Source: Acrocarpospora pleiomorpha
Lineage (GTDB): Bacteria; Actinomycetota; Actinomycetes; Streptosporangiales; Streptosporangiaceae
Direction of reading: 5' to 3'
DNA: 54,158 bases
Assembly: GCF_009687885.1 (NCBI RefSeq)
Contig: NZ_BLAF01000072.1
Span: 1-54,158, forward strand
Made by a program: the position numbers and the translations under genes. Under the pieces are notes generated by a model, which worked only from the letters and a program-made list of their open reading frames with translations, did not search any database and was not told where the DNA came from. Positions within the stretch are counted from its first letter, which is position 1. Each line of letters begins with the position of its first letter. Below, piece after piece: positions 1-7,171 of this stretch.

Positions 1-1
1 G

Positions 2-328
2 CGCAAGGCGGTCCGCGCCGCCCACGGCGACGGCGACCTGGCCGCCGCCGCCCGGGCGGCGCTGCGCGAGGTGGCCGCCGGGCTGGCCATGGGCCTGGCC
101 GCGGTGACCGCGGTGCTGGACCCCGAGATCGTGGTGCTCTCCGGCGGCATGCTGCTGGCCGGCGGCGAGGCCCTGCGTGACCTCGTCGAGCACGAGCTGC
201 ACGCGCTCTGCATCCCGCGGCCCCCGCTGCGGCTGTCCAGCGTCGAGGGCAACCCCGTCCTGGCGGGCGCCCTCGACCTCGCCCTCCACACCGTCCGCGA
301 CGAGGTTTTCAGTTCCACCATCGCCTAG
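2..328 (+). CDS. ROK-family protein, C-terminal part (cut by left edge)
   Basis: The reading frame is open from base 2 to the TAG at 326-328, so only the last ~108 residues are present. The segment DPEIVVLSGGMLLAGGEALRDLV followed by NPVLAGALDLAL matches the C-terminal part of ROK (repressor / ORF / kinase) proteins, where a glycine-rich strand closes the sugar-binding half. The N-terminal half is missing, so a winged-helix repressor (NagC/XylR type) cannot be told from a sugar kinase. It lies 26 bp upstream of an ABC sugar operon on the same strand, which favours a role as that operon's sugar-sensing regulator. That role is an inference from context. Confidence 0.8.
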   Translation, partial: RKAVRAAHGDGDLAAAARAALREVAAGLAMGLAAVTAVLDPEIVVLSGGMLLAGGEALRDLVEHELHALCIPRPPLRLSSVEGNPVLAGALDLALHTVRDEVFSSTIA

Positions 329-354
329 CTCCACCTCTCTCCCAGGAGGCCCCC

Positions 355-1695
355 GTGCATCAATCCGTGCATCGAATCGTCCTCGCCGTGGCCGCGCTGG
401 CCGTCTCCACCGCCTGTACGGCGGGCAACGACGCCCCCGCGCTCGGCTCCCAGCCCCGGCCGTCCGGATCGGCGTCCCTCCCGGCGGCCACCATCGAACT
501 GTGGCACGGCTTCTTGGCCGACTCGGAGGTGAAGGCGTTCACCGACGCCGTCGCCGGGTTCAACAAGAAGTTCCCGCAGATCACCGTGAAGATGGTCAAG
601 GGCGTACAGGACGAGCACATCACCCAGGCGGTGCGCGGCGGCAACGCGCCGGACGTGGCGGCCTCCTTCACCACCGACAACGTGGCGCAGTGGTGCCGCA
701 GCGGGGTGTTCCAGGACCTGACCCAGGTGATCGAGCAGGACGGCATCGATCTGTCGGTGCTGCCGGACGCGGCCCGCGCCTACACCGAGTTCGAGGGCAA
801 GCGGTGCACGATGCCGCTGCTGGCCGACGCCTACGGCCTCTACTACAACAAGCCCCTGATGAAGGGCAACGCGCCGCCCAGGACGCTGTCGGAGCTGACC
901 AGGCTGGCCAAGGAGCTGACGGTCAGGGACCCGGACGGCAAGATCAAGGTGGCCGGGTTCATCCCGAGCACCCTGTACTACGAGAACTCGCTGTCCCACC
1001 TCGGCCCGATGGTCGGCGGCACCTGGTACAACCCGGACGGCACCTCCGCGATCGGCTCCGACCCCGCCTGGAAGCAGCTGCTGACCTGGCAGAAGGAGCT
1101 CATCGACTGGTACGGGTACAAGAACCTGGAGACCTTCCGCAAGGGCCTGGGCGACGAGTGGGGCGCCGAGCACCCGTTCTTCCAGGGCAAGGTCGCCATG
1201 ATCCTGGACGGCGAGTGGCGGAACGCGATGATCGCCGCCGACCCGGACGCCAAATCGATGGAGTACGGCACCGCCCCGCTCCCGGTCGCCGACGACAAGC
1301 CCGGCCTGTACGGCTCCGGTTTCGTCGCGGGCACCGTGATCGGCGTGCCCAAGGGCGCCAAGAACCCGCAGGCCGCCTGGGAGCTGGTGAAGTACCTGAC
1401 CACCGACACCGACGGCCTGGTCACCCTCTCCAACGCGCTGCGCAACGTGCCGACCACCAAGGCGGCCATGGACTCACCCGCGCTGGCCAAGGACGCCAAC
1501 TTCGCCACCTTCCTGGAGATCTTCGCGCACCCGAAGACGACCACCCTGCCCTCCAACGTCAACAGCGTCTTCAACCAGGAGGCGTTCACCAGCTTCGTGG
1601 CCGAATGGGAAGCGGGCCGGGTCAAGGACCTGGACGCCGGCCTGGCCAAGGTCGACAAGGAGATCGACGACAAGCTGAAGCTGTCCGGGGGCTGA
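355..1695 (+). CDS. ABC transporter sugar-binding lipoprotein
   Basis: 446 residues from a GTG start with AGGAGG at 342-347. A lipoprotein signal occupies about residues 1-21 (hydrophobic stretch, then STAC as the lipobox), so the protein should be lipid-anchored outside the membrane. The body is of the extracellular solute-binding family 1 type: IELWHGF near the N-terminus, IPSTLYYENS and MILDGEWRNAM in the middle, and a Trp/Asp-rich ligand-facing region. It binds the sugar and delivers it to the two permeases encoded directly downstream. No ATPase gene is in the operon, so a shared MsiK-like ATPase elsewhere is likely, as is usual in actinomycetes. The downstream GH4 enzyme and kinase suggest a disaccharide or amino-sugar ligand, but the ligand is not determined. 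Confidence 0.92.
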   Translation: MHQSVHRIVLAVAALAVSTACTAGNDAPALGSQPRPSGSASLPAATIELWHGFLADSEVKAFTDAVAGFNKKFPQITVKMVKGVQDEHITQAVRGGNAPDVAASFTTDNVAQWCRSGVFQDLTQVIEQDGIDLSVLPDAARAYTEFEGKRCTMPLLADAYGLYYNKPLMKGNAPPRTLSELTRLAKELTVRDPDGKIKVAGFIPSTLYYENSLSHLGPMVGGTWYNPDGTSAIGSDPAWKQLLTWQKELIDWYGYKNLETFRKGLGDEWGAEHPFFQGKVAMILDGEWRNAMIAADPDAKSMEYGTAPLPVADDKPGLYGSGFVAGTVIGVPKGAKNPQAAWELVKYLTTDTDGLVTLSNALRNVPTTKAAMDSPALAKDANFATFLEIFAHPKTTTLPSNVNSVFNQEAFTSFVAEWEAGRVKDLDAGLAKVDKEIDDKLKLSGG

Positions 1696-1700
1696 GCAAG

Positions 1701-2645
1701 ATGACCCTCACCCGCACGGCGCCGCCCTGGCGGCGCCGTGAGGGCCTGCGCGCCCTCCTCTGGTTGTCGCCGTGGCTGGCCGGTTTCGCGGTGTTCTTCC
1801 TCTATCCGCTGCTGGCCACGGTCTACTTCTCCTTCCACCGCTACGACCTGTTCACGCTGGAGTTCATCGGCCTGGACAACTACCGCTACCTGTTCCACGA
1901 CCCGCGCGCCGGGATCGCGATCAGGAACACGCTCTGGCTGGTGGCCTTCATGGTCCCGGTCCAGCTGGTCTTCGCGCTGGGGCTGGCCCAGCTGGTGACC
2001 CGGCTGAAGGCGGGCTCGGGGTTCTTCCGCACCGTCTTCTACCTGCCCTCGCTGGTGCCGCTGGTGGCCGGGACGGTCTCCTTCGTCTTCCTGCTCAACC
2101 CCTCGACCGGGCCGCTCAACCAGGCGCTGCGCGTGCTCGGGATCTCGGGCCCCGACTGGTTCGGCGACCCGGCCTGGGCCAAGCCGAGCCTGACGCTGCT
2201 GGGCATGTGGGGGATCGGCAACGTCATGGTGATCTTCCTGGCCGCCCTGCTGGACGTGCCCCGGCACCTGTACGAGGCGGCCGAGATCGACGGCGCGGGC
2301 GCGTGGCGGCGCTTCCGCAGTATCACGCTGCCGATGATCTCGCCGGTGCTGATGTTCTCCGCCGTCACCGGGGTGATCTACGCCCTGCAGTACTTCACCC
2401 AGGCGATGATCGCCGCCCGGGTGGCCTCCGGCACCACCGACTCCCCTGGAACCACCTTCGTGCCCGGATACCCGGAGATGTCGACCCTCACCCTCCCGCA
2501 GTGGCTCTTCCACGCGGGCTTCCGGGACTTCTCCATGGGCTACGCCTGCGTGCTCGCGCTGGTGCTGCTGGCCGCGTCCATGGTGTTCACGCTGGTCCTG
2601 CTGCGCCGCTTCCGCGGCCTGGACGAGGAAGCGGGCCTGCGGTGA
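1701..2645 (+). CDS. ABC sugar transporter permease (MalF/UgpA type)
   Basis: 314 residues with six predicted membrane segments. It begins after a basic cytoplasmic tail (PPWRRREGLRALLW) and contains the EAA loop that docks the ATPase (YEAAEIDGAGAWRRFRSITLP). The ATG lies 5 bp after the binding-protein stop, so translation is probably coupled. With the next gene it would form the heterodimeric membrane channel of a CUT1-class carbohydrate importer. The family assignment is secure; the substrate is unknown. Confidence 0.92.
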   Translation: MTLTRTAPPWRRREGLRALLWLSPWLAGFAVFFLYPLLATVYFSFHRYDLFTLEFIGLDNYRYLFHDPRAGIAIRNTLWLVAFMVPVQLVFALGLAQLVTRLKAGSGFFRTVFYLPSLVPLVAGTVSFVFLLNPSTGPLNQALRVLGISGPDWFGDPAWAKPSLTLLGMWGIGNVMVIFLAALLDVPRHLYEAAEIDGAGAWRRFRSITLPMISPVLMFSAVTGVIYALQYFTQAMIAARVASGTTDSPGTTFVPGYPEMSTLTLPQWLFHAGFRDFSMGYACVLALVLLAASMVFTLVLLRRFRGLDEEAGLR

Positions 2646-3478
2646 GCGCCGCGCGCCGCCGCCGGGCGCTGTACTGGATCGCCACCCACGCGCTGGCCCT
2701 GGCGCTGGCGGCGATGTTCCTCGCCCCGCTGCTGTTCGTGGGCCTGACCGCGCTGATGACCGACCAGCAGGCGCTGACCAGCCAGCTCTGGCCGCGCAGC
2801 TGGAACTGGGACAACTTCGCCGAGGTGTTCGCCCGCTCGCCGCTGCTGCGCTGGGTCGGCAACACCATGCTGTACGCGACGCTCGGCACCGCCGCCATGC
2901 TGCTGTCCTCCGTCCCGGTGGCGTACGCGCTGGCCAGGTTCCGCTTTCCCGGGCGGCGGCTGGCCTTCCTGCTGGTGATCACGATGATGATGCTGCCGCC
3001 GCAGGTGATCGCCGTGCCGGTCTACCTGATCTGGGCCAGGGCCGGGCTGACCGGCACGCTGTGGCCGCTGATCCTGCCGATGCTGCTCGGCGACGCGTTC
3101 TCGATCTTCCTGCTCCGGCAGTTCCTGCTGACCATCCCCAAGGAGTACATCGAGGCGGCCCGGGTGGACGGCTGCTCGGACCTGCGCACGCTGCTGCGGG
3201 TGATCCTGCCGATGGCCCGCCCGGCGATCGCCGCGGTGGCCCTGTTCCAGTTCTTCTACTGCTGGAACGACTACTACGGGCCGCTGCTGTACGCCTCGAC
3301 AAATCTGGATAATTGGACCTTGTCCCTCGGACTGGCATCATTCAAGGCGCTGCACAGCGTGCAGTGGAATCTCACCATGGCGGCCACCCTGCTGGTCATG
3401 GCACCGGTCATCATCGTGTTCTTCCTCGCCCAGCGGGTCTTCATCGAGGGCGTTACTTTGACAGGAGTGAAGGGTTGA
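2642..3478 (+). CDS. ABC sugar transporter permease (MalG/UgpE type)
   Basis: 278 residues, GTG start overlapping the previous TGA by four bases (GTGA). Membrane segments are clear, and the EAA loop reads YIEAARVDGCSDLRTLLRVILP. A conserved FxxxWNDYYGPLLY segment follows, typical of the second permease in CUT1 importers. A longer upstream extension of this frame is only a shadow of the preceding gene. It pairs with the preceding permease. Confidence 0.92.
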   Translation: MSAARRRRALYWIATHALALALAAMFLAPLLFVGLTALMTDQQALTSQLWPRSWNWDNFAEVFARSPLLRWVGNTMLYATLGTAAMLLSSVPVAYALARFRFPGRRLAFLLVITMMMLPPQVIAVPVYLIWARAGLTGTLWPLILPMLLGDAFSIFLLRQFLLTIPKEYIEAARVDGCSDLRTLLRVILPMARPAIAAVALFQFFYCWNDYYGPLLYASTNLDNWTLSLGLASFKALHSVQWNLTMAATLLVMAPVIIVFFLAQRVFIEGVTLTGVKG

Positions 3479-4734
3479 AACTCGCCGTTGTCGGGGGCGG
3501 CTCGACGTACACGCCGGAGCTGATCGACGGGTTCGCGCGGCTGCGCGGCGAGCTGCCGATCAGCGAGGTCGCGCTGGTCGATCCGGACGAGGGCAGGCTG
3601 GCGCTGATCGCCGGGATGTCCCGGCGCATGCTGGCCAGGGCCGGGCATCCCGCCCGGGTCACCACGTGGACGGATGTCGCGGCGGGTGTGGCCGGGGCCG
3701 GGGCGGTGCTGCTGCAGCTGCGGATCGGCGGGCAGGCCGCCAGGAACGTGGACGAGACACTGCCGCTGGAGTGCGGCTGCGTCGGGCAGGAGACGACCGG
3801 CGCGGGCGGCCTGGCCAAGGCGCTGCGCACGGTTCCCGTCGTGCTGGACATCGCCGCCACGGTGCGGGAGCACGCGCCGGACGCGTGGATCGTCGACTTC
3901 ACCAACCCGGTCGGGATCGTCACCAAGGCGCTGCTGGACGAGGGGCACCGGGCGATCGGGCTGTGCAACGTGGCCATCGGGTTCCAGCGCCGGTTCGCGC
4001 AGCGGCTCGGGGTGGATCCGTCGCGGATCTCACTCGGGCATGTCGGGCTGAACCATCTGACCTGGGAGCGGAGCGTCCTGCTTGACGGCGTGGACGTGCT
4101 GCCCCGGCTGATCGAGGAGCACGGCGACGGGATCGCTACCGAGATCGGGCTGCCCGCCTGGGTGGTGCGCCATCTCGGCGTGGTGCCCTCCTATTACCTG
4201 CGTTTCTTCTACGAGCACGACGCCGTGGTGGCCGAGCAGAAGTCCAAGCCGTCCAGGGCGGCCGAGGTCAAGGCCATGGAGGACGCGCTGCTGGAGATCT
4301 ACGCCGATCCGGCCGCCGACACCAAGCCGGAGCTGCTGAACCGGCGGGGCGGTGCGTACTACTCCGAGGCGGCGGTCGCGCTGATCGCCTCCCTGGTGGG
4401 CGATCGGGGCGATGTCCAGGTGGTGAACGCCCGCAACGACGGCACGCTGCCGTTCCTGGACGACGACGCCGTAATCGAGGTTCCGGCCGTCGTGGACGCC
4501 TCCGGCGCGAAGCCGCTGCCCGTGCCCGCCGTGGAGCCCTTGTTCCGCGGGCTGATCGGCAACGTGTCGGCGTACGAGACGCTGGCCCTGGAGGCGGCGC
4601 GGCACGGCGGCGCGGACCGGGTCACGGACGCGCTGCTGGCGCACCCGCTGATCGGGCAGGCCACGCTCGCCGCCGAGCTGGCCGACCGGCTGATCGCGGC
4701 CAACCGGGCCTACCTGCCGTGGGCGGCTCGGTGA
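3475..4734 (+). CDS. Glycoside hydrolase family 4 (6-phospho-beta-glucosidase-like)
   Basis: 419 residues. The TTG at 3475 overlaps the preceding TGA by four bases and follows GGAGTGAAGGG, and it gives the canonical GH4 N-terminus MKLAVVGGGSTYTPELIDGF, an NAD-binding GxGS motif. Other GH4 signatures are LCNVAIGFQ (Cys/Asn of the Mn2+ site) and GLNHLTWE. GH4 enzymes cleave glycosides by an NAD+- and Mn2+-dependent oxidation-elimination route, usually on phosphorylated sugars. Here the sugar arrives through an ABC importer rather than a PTS, and a kinase gene follows directly. Either the kinase phosphorylates the disaccharide or this enzyme accepts unphosphorylated substrate. Family call secure, exact specificity open. 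Confidence 0.88.
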   Translation: MKLAVVGGGSTYTPELIDGFARLRGELPISEVALVDPDEGRLALIAGMSRRMLARAGHPARVTTWTDVAAGVAGAGAVLLQLRIGGQAARNVDETLPLECGCVGQETTGAGGLAKALRTVPVVLDIAATVREHAPDAWIVDFTNPVGIVTKALLDEGHRAIGLCNVAIGFQRRFAQRLGVDPSRISLGHVGLNHLTWERSVLLDGVDVLPRLIEEHGDGIATEIGLPAWVVRHLGVVPSYYLRFFYEHDAVVAEQKSKPSRAAEVKAMEDALLEIYADPAADTKPELLNRRGGAYYSEAAVALIASLVGDRGDVQVVNARNDGTLPFLDDDAVIEVPAVVDASGAKPLPVPAVEPLFRGLIGNVSAYETLALEAARHGGADRVTDALLAHPLIGQATLAAELADRLIAANRAYLPWAAR

Positions 4735-5720
4735 GGACCGTGCTCGCGGTCGACGGCGGCAACAGCAAGACCGACGTCTGCCTGGTCGCCGAGGACGGCG
4801 CCGTCCTGGCGGCCGGGAGAGGCGCGGGCTTCGCCCCGCAGAGCGCCGGGGTGGCCGCCGCCATCGACGTGATCGGCGAGACCGCCGCCCGCATGATGCC
4901 CGGCGCCCGGCCGCCCTACGCCGACCACATCGCCGCCTACGTCGCGGGCGCCGACTTACCCATCGAGGAGGACCGGCTCCAGGCCGAGCTCCTCGCCCGC
5001 GGCTACAGCTCCAGCGTCTTGGTCGGTAACGACACCTTCGCCCTGCTCCGCTCGGGTTCGTCCGCCCCGTGGGGCGCGGCCGTGGTCTGCGGCGCGGGCA
5101 TCAACGCCGTCGCCGTCGCCCCCGACGGCCGGGTCGCCCGCTTCCCGGCCCTGGGCCGCCTCAGCGGCGACTGGGGCGGTGGGTCCGGCCTGGCCGAGGA
5201 GGTCCTCTGGCACGCGGCCCGCGCCGAGGACGGCCGCGGCCCCGCCACCACGCTCACCGACGCGGTCCGGGAAACCTTCGGCACGCCGACCGTGGAAGCG
5301 GCCGTGATCGCCTTCCACCTGGGCGACATGTCCATGGAACGCCTGCACGAGCTGGTCGCGCCCTTGCTCGTCATGGCCTCCGGCGACCCCGTCGCCCGCG
5401 CGATCGTCGCCCGCCTGGCCGAGGAGGTCGCCCTGCTCGGCACGGTCGCCATGCGCCGCGTCGGCCTGCTCGCGGCCCCCTGCGAAGTCGTCCTGGGCGG
5501 CGGCGTCCTCACCGCCCGCGACCCGCTGCTCACCGCCCTGATCGAGGAGCAGTACGCGGCGAGGGCCCCGCACGCCACGCTCCTGGTGACCGAGGTCCCC
5601 CCGATCGTCGGCGCGATCCTCCACGGCCTCGACCACCTCAAGGCCCAGCCCTCCGCGTACGACAAGGTCCGCGCCCATTTCCGCCAGCCGGCTCAGGGGG
5701 CGATGGCCGGGGGGCGGTAG
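4731..5720 (+). CDS. BadF/BadG-type sugar kinase (N-acetylglucosamine kinase-like)
   Basis: 329 residues from the GTG at 4731, which overlaps the GH4 stop (GTGA). An alternative in-frame GTG lies at 4719. The N-terminus RTVLAVDGGNSKTDVCLV is the phosphate-1 loop of the ASKHA fold, VCGAGINAVAV is phosphate-2-like, and LGGGVL(T) is the adenosine loop. This family (BadF/BadG/BcrA/BcrD ATPase domain) includes eukaryotic and bacterial GlcNAc kinases. As last gene of the import-GH4 operon it probably phosphorylates the released monosaccharide or the imported sugar in the cytoplasm. GlcNAc or glucosamine is a reasonable guess, but the sequence does not prove it. Confidence 0.85.
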   Translation: MRTVLAVDGGNSKTDVCLVAEDGAVLAAGRGAGFAPQSAGVAAAIDVIGETAARMMPGARPPYADHIAAYVAGADLPIEEDRLQAELLARGYSSSVLVGNDTFALLRSGSSAPWGAAVVCGAGINAVAVAPDGRVARFPALGRLSGDWGGGSGLAEEVLWHAARAEDGRGPATTLTDAVRETFGTPTVEAAVIAFHLGDMSMERLHELVAPLLVMASGDPVARAIVARLAEEVALLGTVAMRRVGLLAAPCEVVLGGGVLTARDPLLTALIEEQYAARAPHATLLVTEVPPIVGAILHGLDHLKAQPSAYDKVRAHFRQPAQGAMAGGR

Positions 5721-6139
5721 TCGTAGGGGGTGCTCAGCACCACTGTCGTGCGGGTGGACACGTTGGCCGACGCCCGGATCTGGTTGAGCAGATCCTCCAG
5801 CGCCGTCGGCGACGCCACCCGCACTTTGAGGATGTAGCTTTCGTCGCCCGCGACGCTGTGGCACGACTCGATCTCGGTCAGGTGCCGTAACCGATCCGGC
5901 GCGTCGTCGGCCGCCGCCGGGTCGATCGGCTTGATCGAGACGAACGCCGTCAGCGGCAGGCCGATCTCGTCATAGTCGATCAGCGCGGCGTATCCCCGCA
6001 GCACGCCCCGTTTCTCCAGGCGGCGCACCCGCTGGTGCACCGCGGACACCGAAAGGCCGGTCTCCTTGGCGAGGTCGGTGAAGCTCATCCGCCCATCGGC
6101 GGCCAGCAGCGTCACGATGCGGCGATCGATCTCCTCCAC
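5693..6139 (-). CDS. Lrp/AsnC-family transcriptional regulator
   Basis: 148 residues from the GTG at 6139. It has an N-terminal helix-turn-helix (IDRRIVTLLAADGRMSFTDLAKETGLSVSAVHQRVRRLEKRG) followed by a RAM/AsnC ligand domain (HSVAGDESYILKVRV, then ALEDLLNQI). An in-frame GTG at 6190 would extend the protein, but that extension is low-complexity (SGSGSGHGGG) and would place the palindrome at 6161-6190 inside the gene, so 6139 is preferred. Its 3' end overlaps the convergent kinase gene by 28 bp. Lrp-type proteins are octameric amino-acid-responsive regulators, commonly autoregulated. The target here is unknown. Confidence 0.9.
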   Translation of the reverse strand: MEEIDRRIVTLLAADGRMSFTDLAKETGLSVSAVHQRVRRLEKRGVLRGYAALIDYDEIGLPLTAFVSIKPIDPAAADDAPDRLRHLTEIESCHSVAGDESYILKVRVASPTALEDLLNQIRASANVSTRTTVVLSTPYDYRPPAIAP

Positions 6140-6160
6140 CCCGCAAACGGTACCGCCGCC

Positions 6161-6190
6161 GTGACCACTCCCGGACCCGGAAGTGGTCAC
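6161..6190. promoter_or_regulatory. Palindrome upstream of the lrp-type gene, probable operator
   Basis: GTGACCACT (6161-6169) and AGTGGTCAC (6182-6190) are perfect 9-bp inverted arms around a CCCGGACCCGGA-like centre. The site lies 22-51 bp upstream of the chosen start codon of the Lrp/AsnC gene, where autoregulatory sites of this family usually lie. Confidence 0.5.
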
Positions 6191-6278
6191 GGCCTGATTC
6201 CATCAGTAGCCGTCCGTCGCCTCACTTGCCCCACTGGCCCCAATCGGCCCATTTGGACCCAATTGGGCTTAATTGGCG

Positions 6279-6902
6279 TTAGTCGGCGATCCAGCTCACA
6301 CTGGCCACCTCGTAGCCCCTGGCCTTGGACCCGCGCACGTGCATGACCACCGCGCCGCCCTCGTAGGAGTACGCGCACGCGTATCCCTTCGGCTCCTTGC
6401 TGCAGCCCTGGTAGAAGTGCGTGACGCCGTTCGGGTCGTACTTGACCTTGAAGCGGGTGTCGACGGCGGCCTGGGTCGCCACCTCCAGCGCCTGCCGCCG
6501 GTCGCCCAGCACGAACGCCTTGTGGAAGTGCTTGGTCACGGTCCCCGGGGACGCGAACCGCGACCGGTAGACCCGCGTCACCTTGTTCCCGGTCACGACC
6601 ATGCCGAGACCGTTGAGGTCACCCGGCACGTTCACGCTGGTGTGCACGAACCGGCAGTAGTTGCCCTTGCACCCGGCGAACTTGTCCGGCGCCCGGAACA
6701 CGTACGCGAAAATACCGCTCACCGCCCCGGGCGTCGCGACCTTGGCCGCCGCCACCTTGTCCTTCTTGAGCCAGGCGTTGAACAGCTTCTTCGCCACCGT
6801 GGCCGGCGCGGGCTTGGCGCTCTGCGCGACGGCCGGCGCGGGGAACATCATCACGGCGCCCGCCACCACGGCGACGCCACCTAAGGCGATTCGAGAGAAC
6901 AT
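6279..6902 (-). CDS. Secreted protein with two homologous ~85-residue repeats
   Basis: 207 residues with a Sec signal (MFSRIALGGVAVVAGAVMMFPAPAVAQS, cleavage near residue 27). I do not recognise a named family. The mature part is two copies of one unit: about residues 35-115 (AKKLFNAWLKKDKVAAAKVAT, then GCKGNYCRF) and about 120-207 (TKHFHKAFVLGDRRQALEVAT, then GCSKEPKGYACAYSY). Each copy has an amphipathic helix followed by strands and one Cys pair that could form a disulfide outside the cell. It is probably monocistronic. Downstream, 6231-6278 holds AATTGG-rich near-repeats including the palindrome CCCAATTGGG (6258-6267). Confidence 0.75.
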   Translation of the reverse strand: MFSRIALGGVAVVAGAVMMFPAPAVAQSAKPAPATVAKKLFNAWLKKDKVAAAKVATPGAVSGIFAYVFRAPDKFAGCKGNYCRFVHTSVNVPGDLNGLGMVVTGNKVTRVYRSRFASPGTVTKHFHKAFVLGDRRQALEVATQAAVDTRFKVKYDPNGVTHFYQGCSKEPKGYACAYSYEGGAVVMHVRGSKARGYEVASVSWIAD

Positions 6903-7019
6903 GCCCTGAAACTAGCGCCAGCCCCTTGCGCCCTGGTTGCCCGCCGCTTTCAACGAGTCCGCAGGTCGCCCCCCGGCGTCACTGTACGTCGTCATGCCCA
7001 GAGGAAGCCATACCGCTGC

Positions 7020-7031
7020 TAATACGTATTA
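7020..7031. promoter_or_regulatory. Operator-like palindrome, upstream copy
   Basis: TAATACGTATTA is a perfect 12-bp palindrome in the context C-TAATACGTATTA-TC. It lies 15 bp upstream of a TTGACG -35-like hexamer (7047-7052). A second copy with the same flanks lies at 7085-7096. Confidence 0.6.
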
Positions 7032-7046
7032 TCCAGCGATTATCTC

Positions 7047-7076
7047 TTGACGTCCCGTTGTGTCCGGTCACACAAT
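7047..7076 (+). promoter_or_regulatory. Probable promoter of the Tat-exported protein gene
   Basis: TTGACG (7047-7052), an 18-bp spacer, then CACAAT (7071-7076). An imperfectly centred inverted repeat TTGTGT-N6-ACACAA (7058-7075) overlaps the -10. The twin TAAT palindromes flank this promoter on both sides. Confidence 0.5.
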
Positions 7077-7084
7077 TACCGAAC

Positions 7085-7096
7085 TAATGCGCATTA
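7085..7096. promoter_or_regulatory. Operator-like palindrome, downstream copy
   Basis: TAATGCGCATTA, a perfect 12-bp palindrome again flanked by C and TC. It lies just past the expected transcription start, 65 bp from the first copy. Shared consensus: CTAATRCGYATTATC. Confidence 0.6.
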
Positions 7097-7171
7097 TCGA
7101 CACGACGGGTGATACGCACTGTGACTGCCTGTCGGACGCTGGCTCGCGCACACCGGTCTGAAAGGCTGACC

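Noticed and set aside
325..1173. Long minus-strand open frame antisense to the sugar-binding lipoprotein
   Set aside because: It is a shadow: Arg/Gly/Val-rich composition, no motifs, and the plus strand holds a clear lipoprotein with signal and Shine-Dalgarno. The same applies to the other long antisense frames over the RND, GSDH, purB and GH15 genes.
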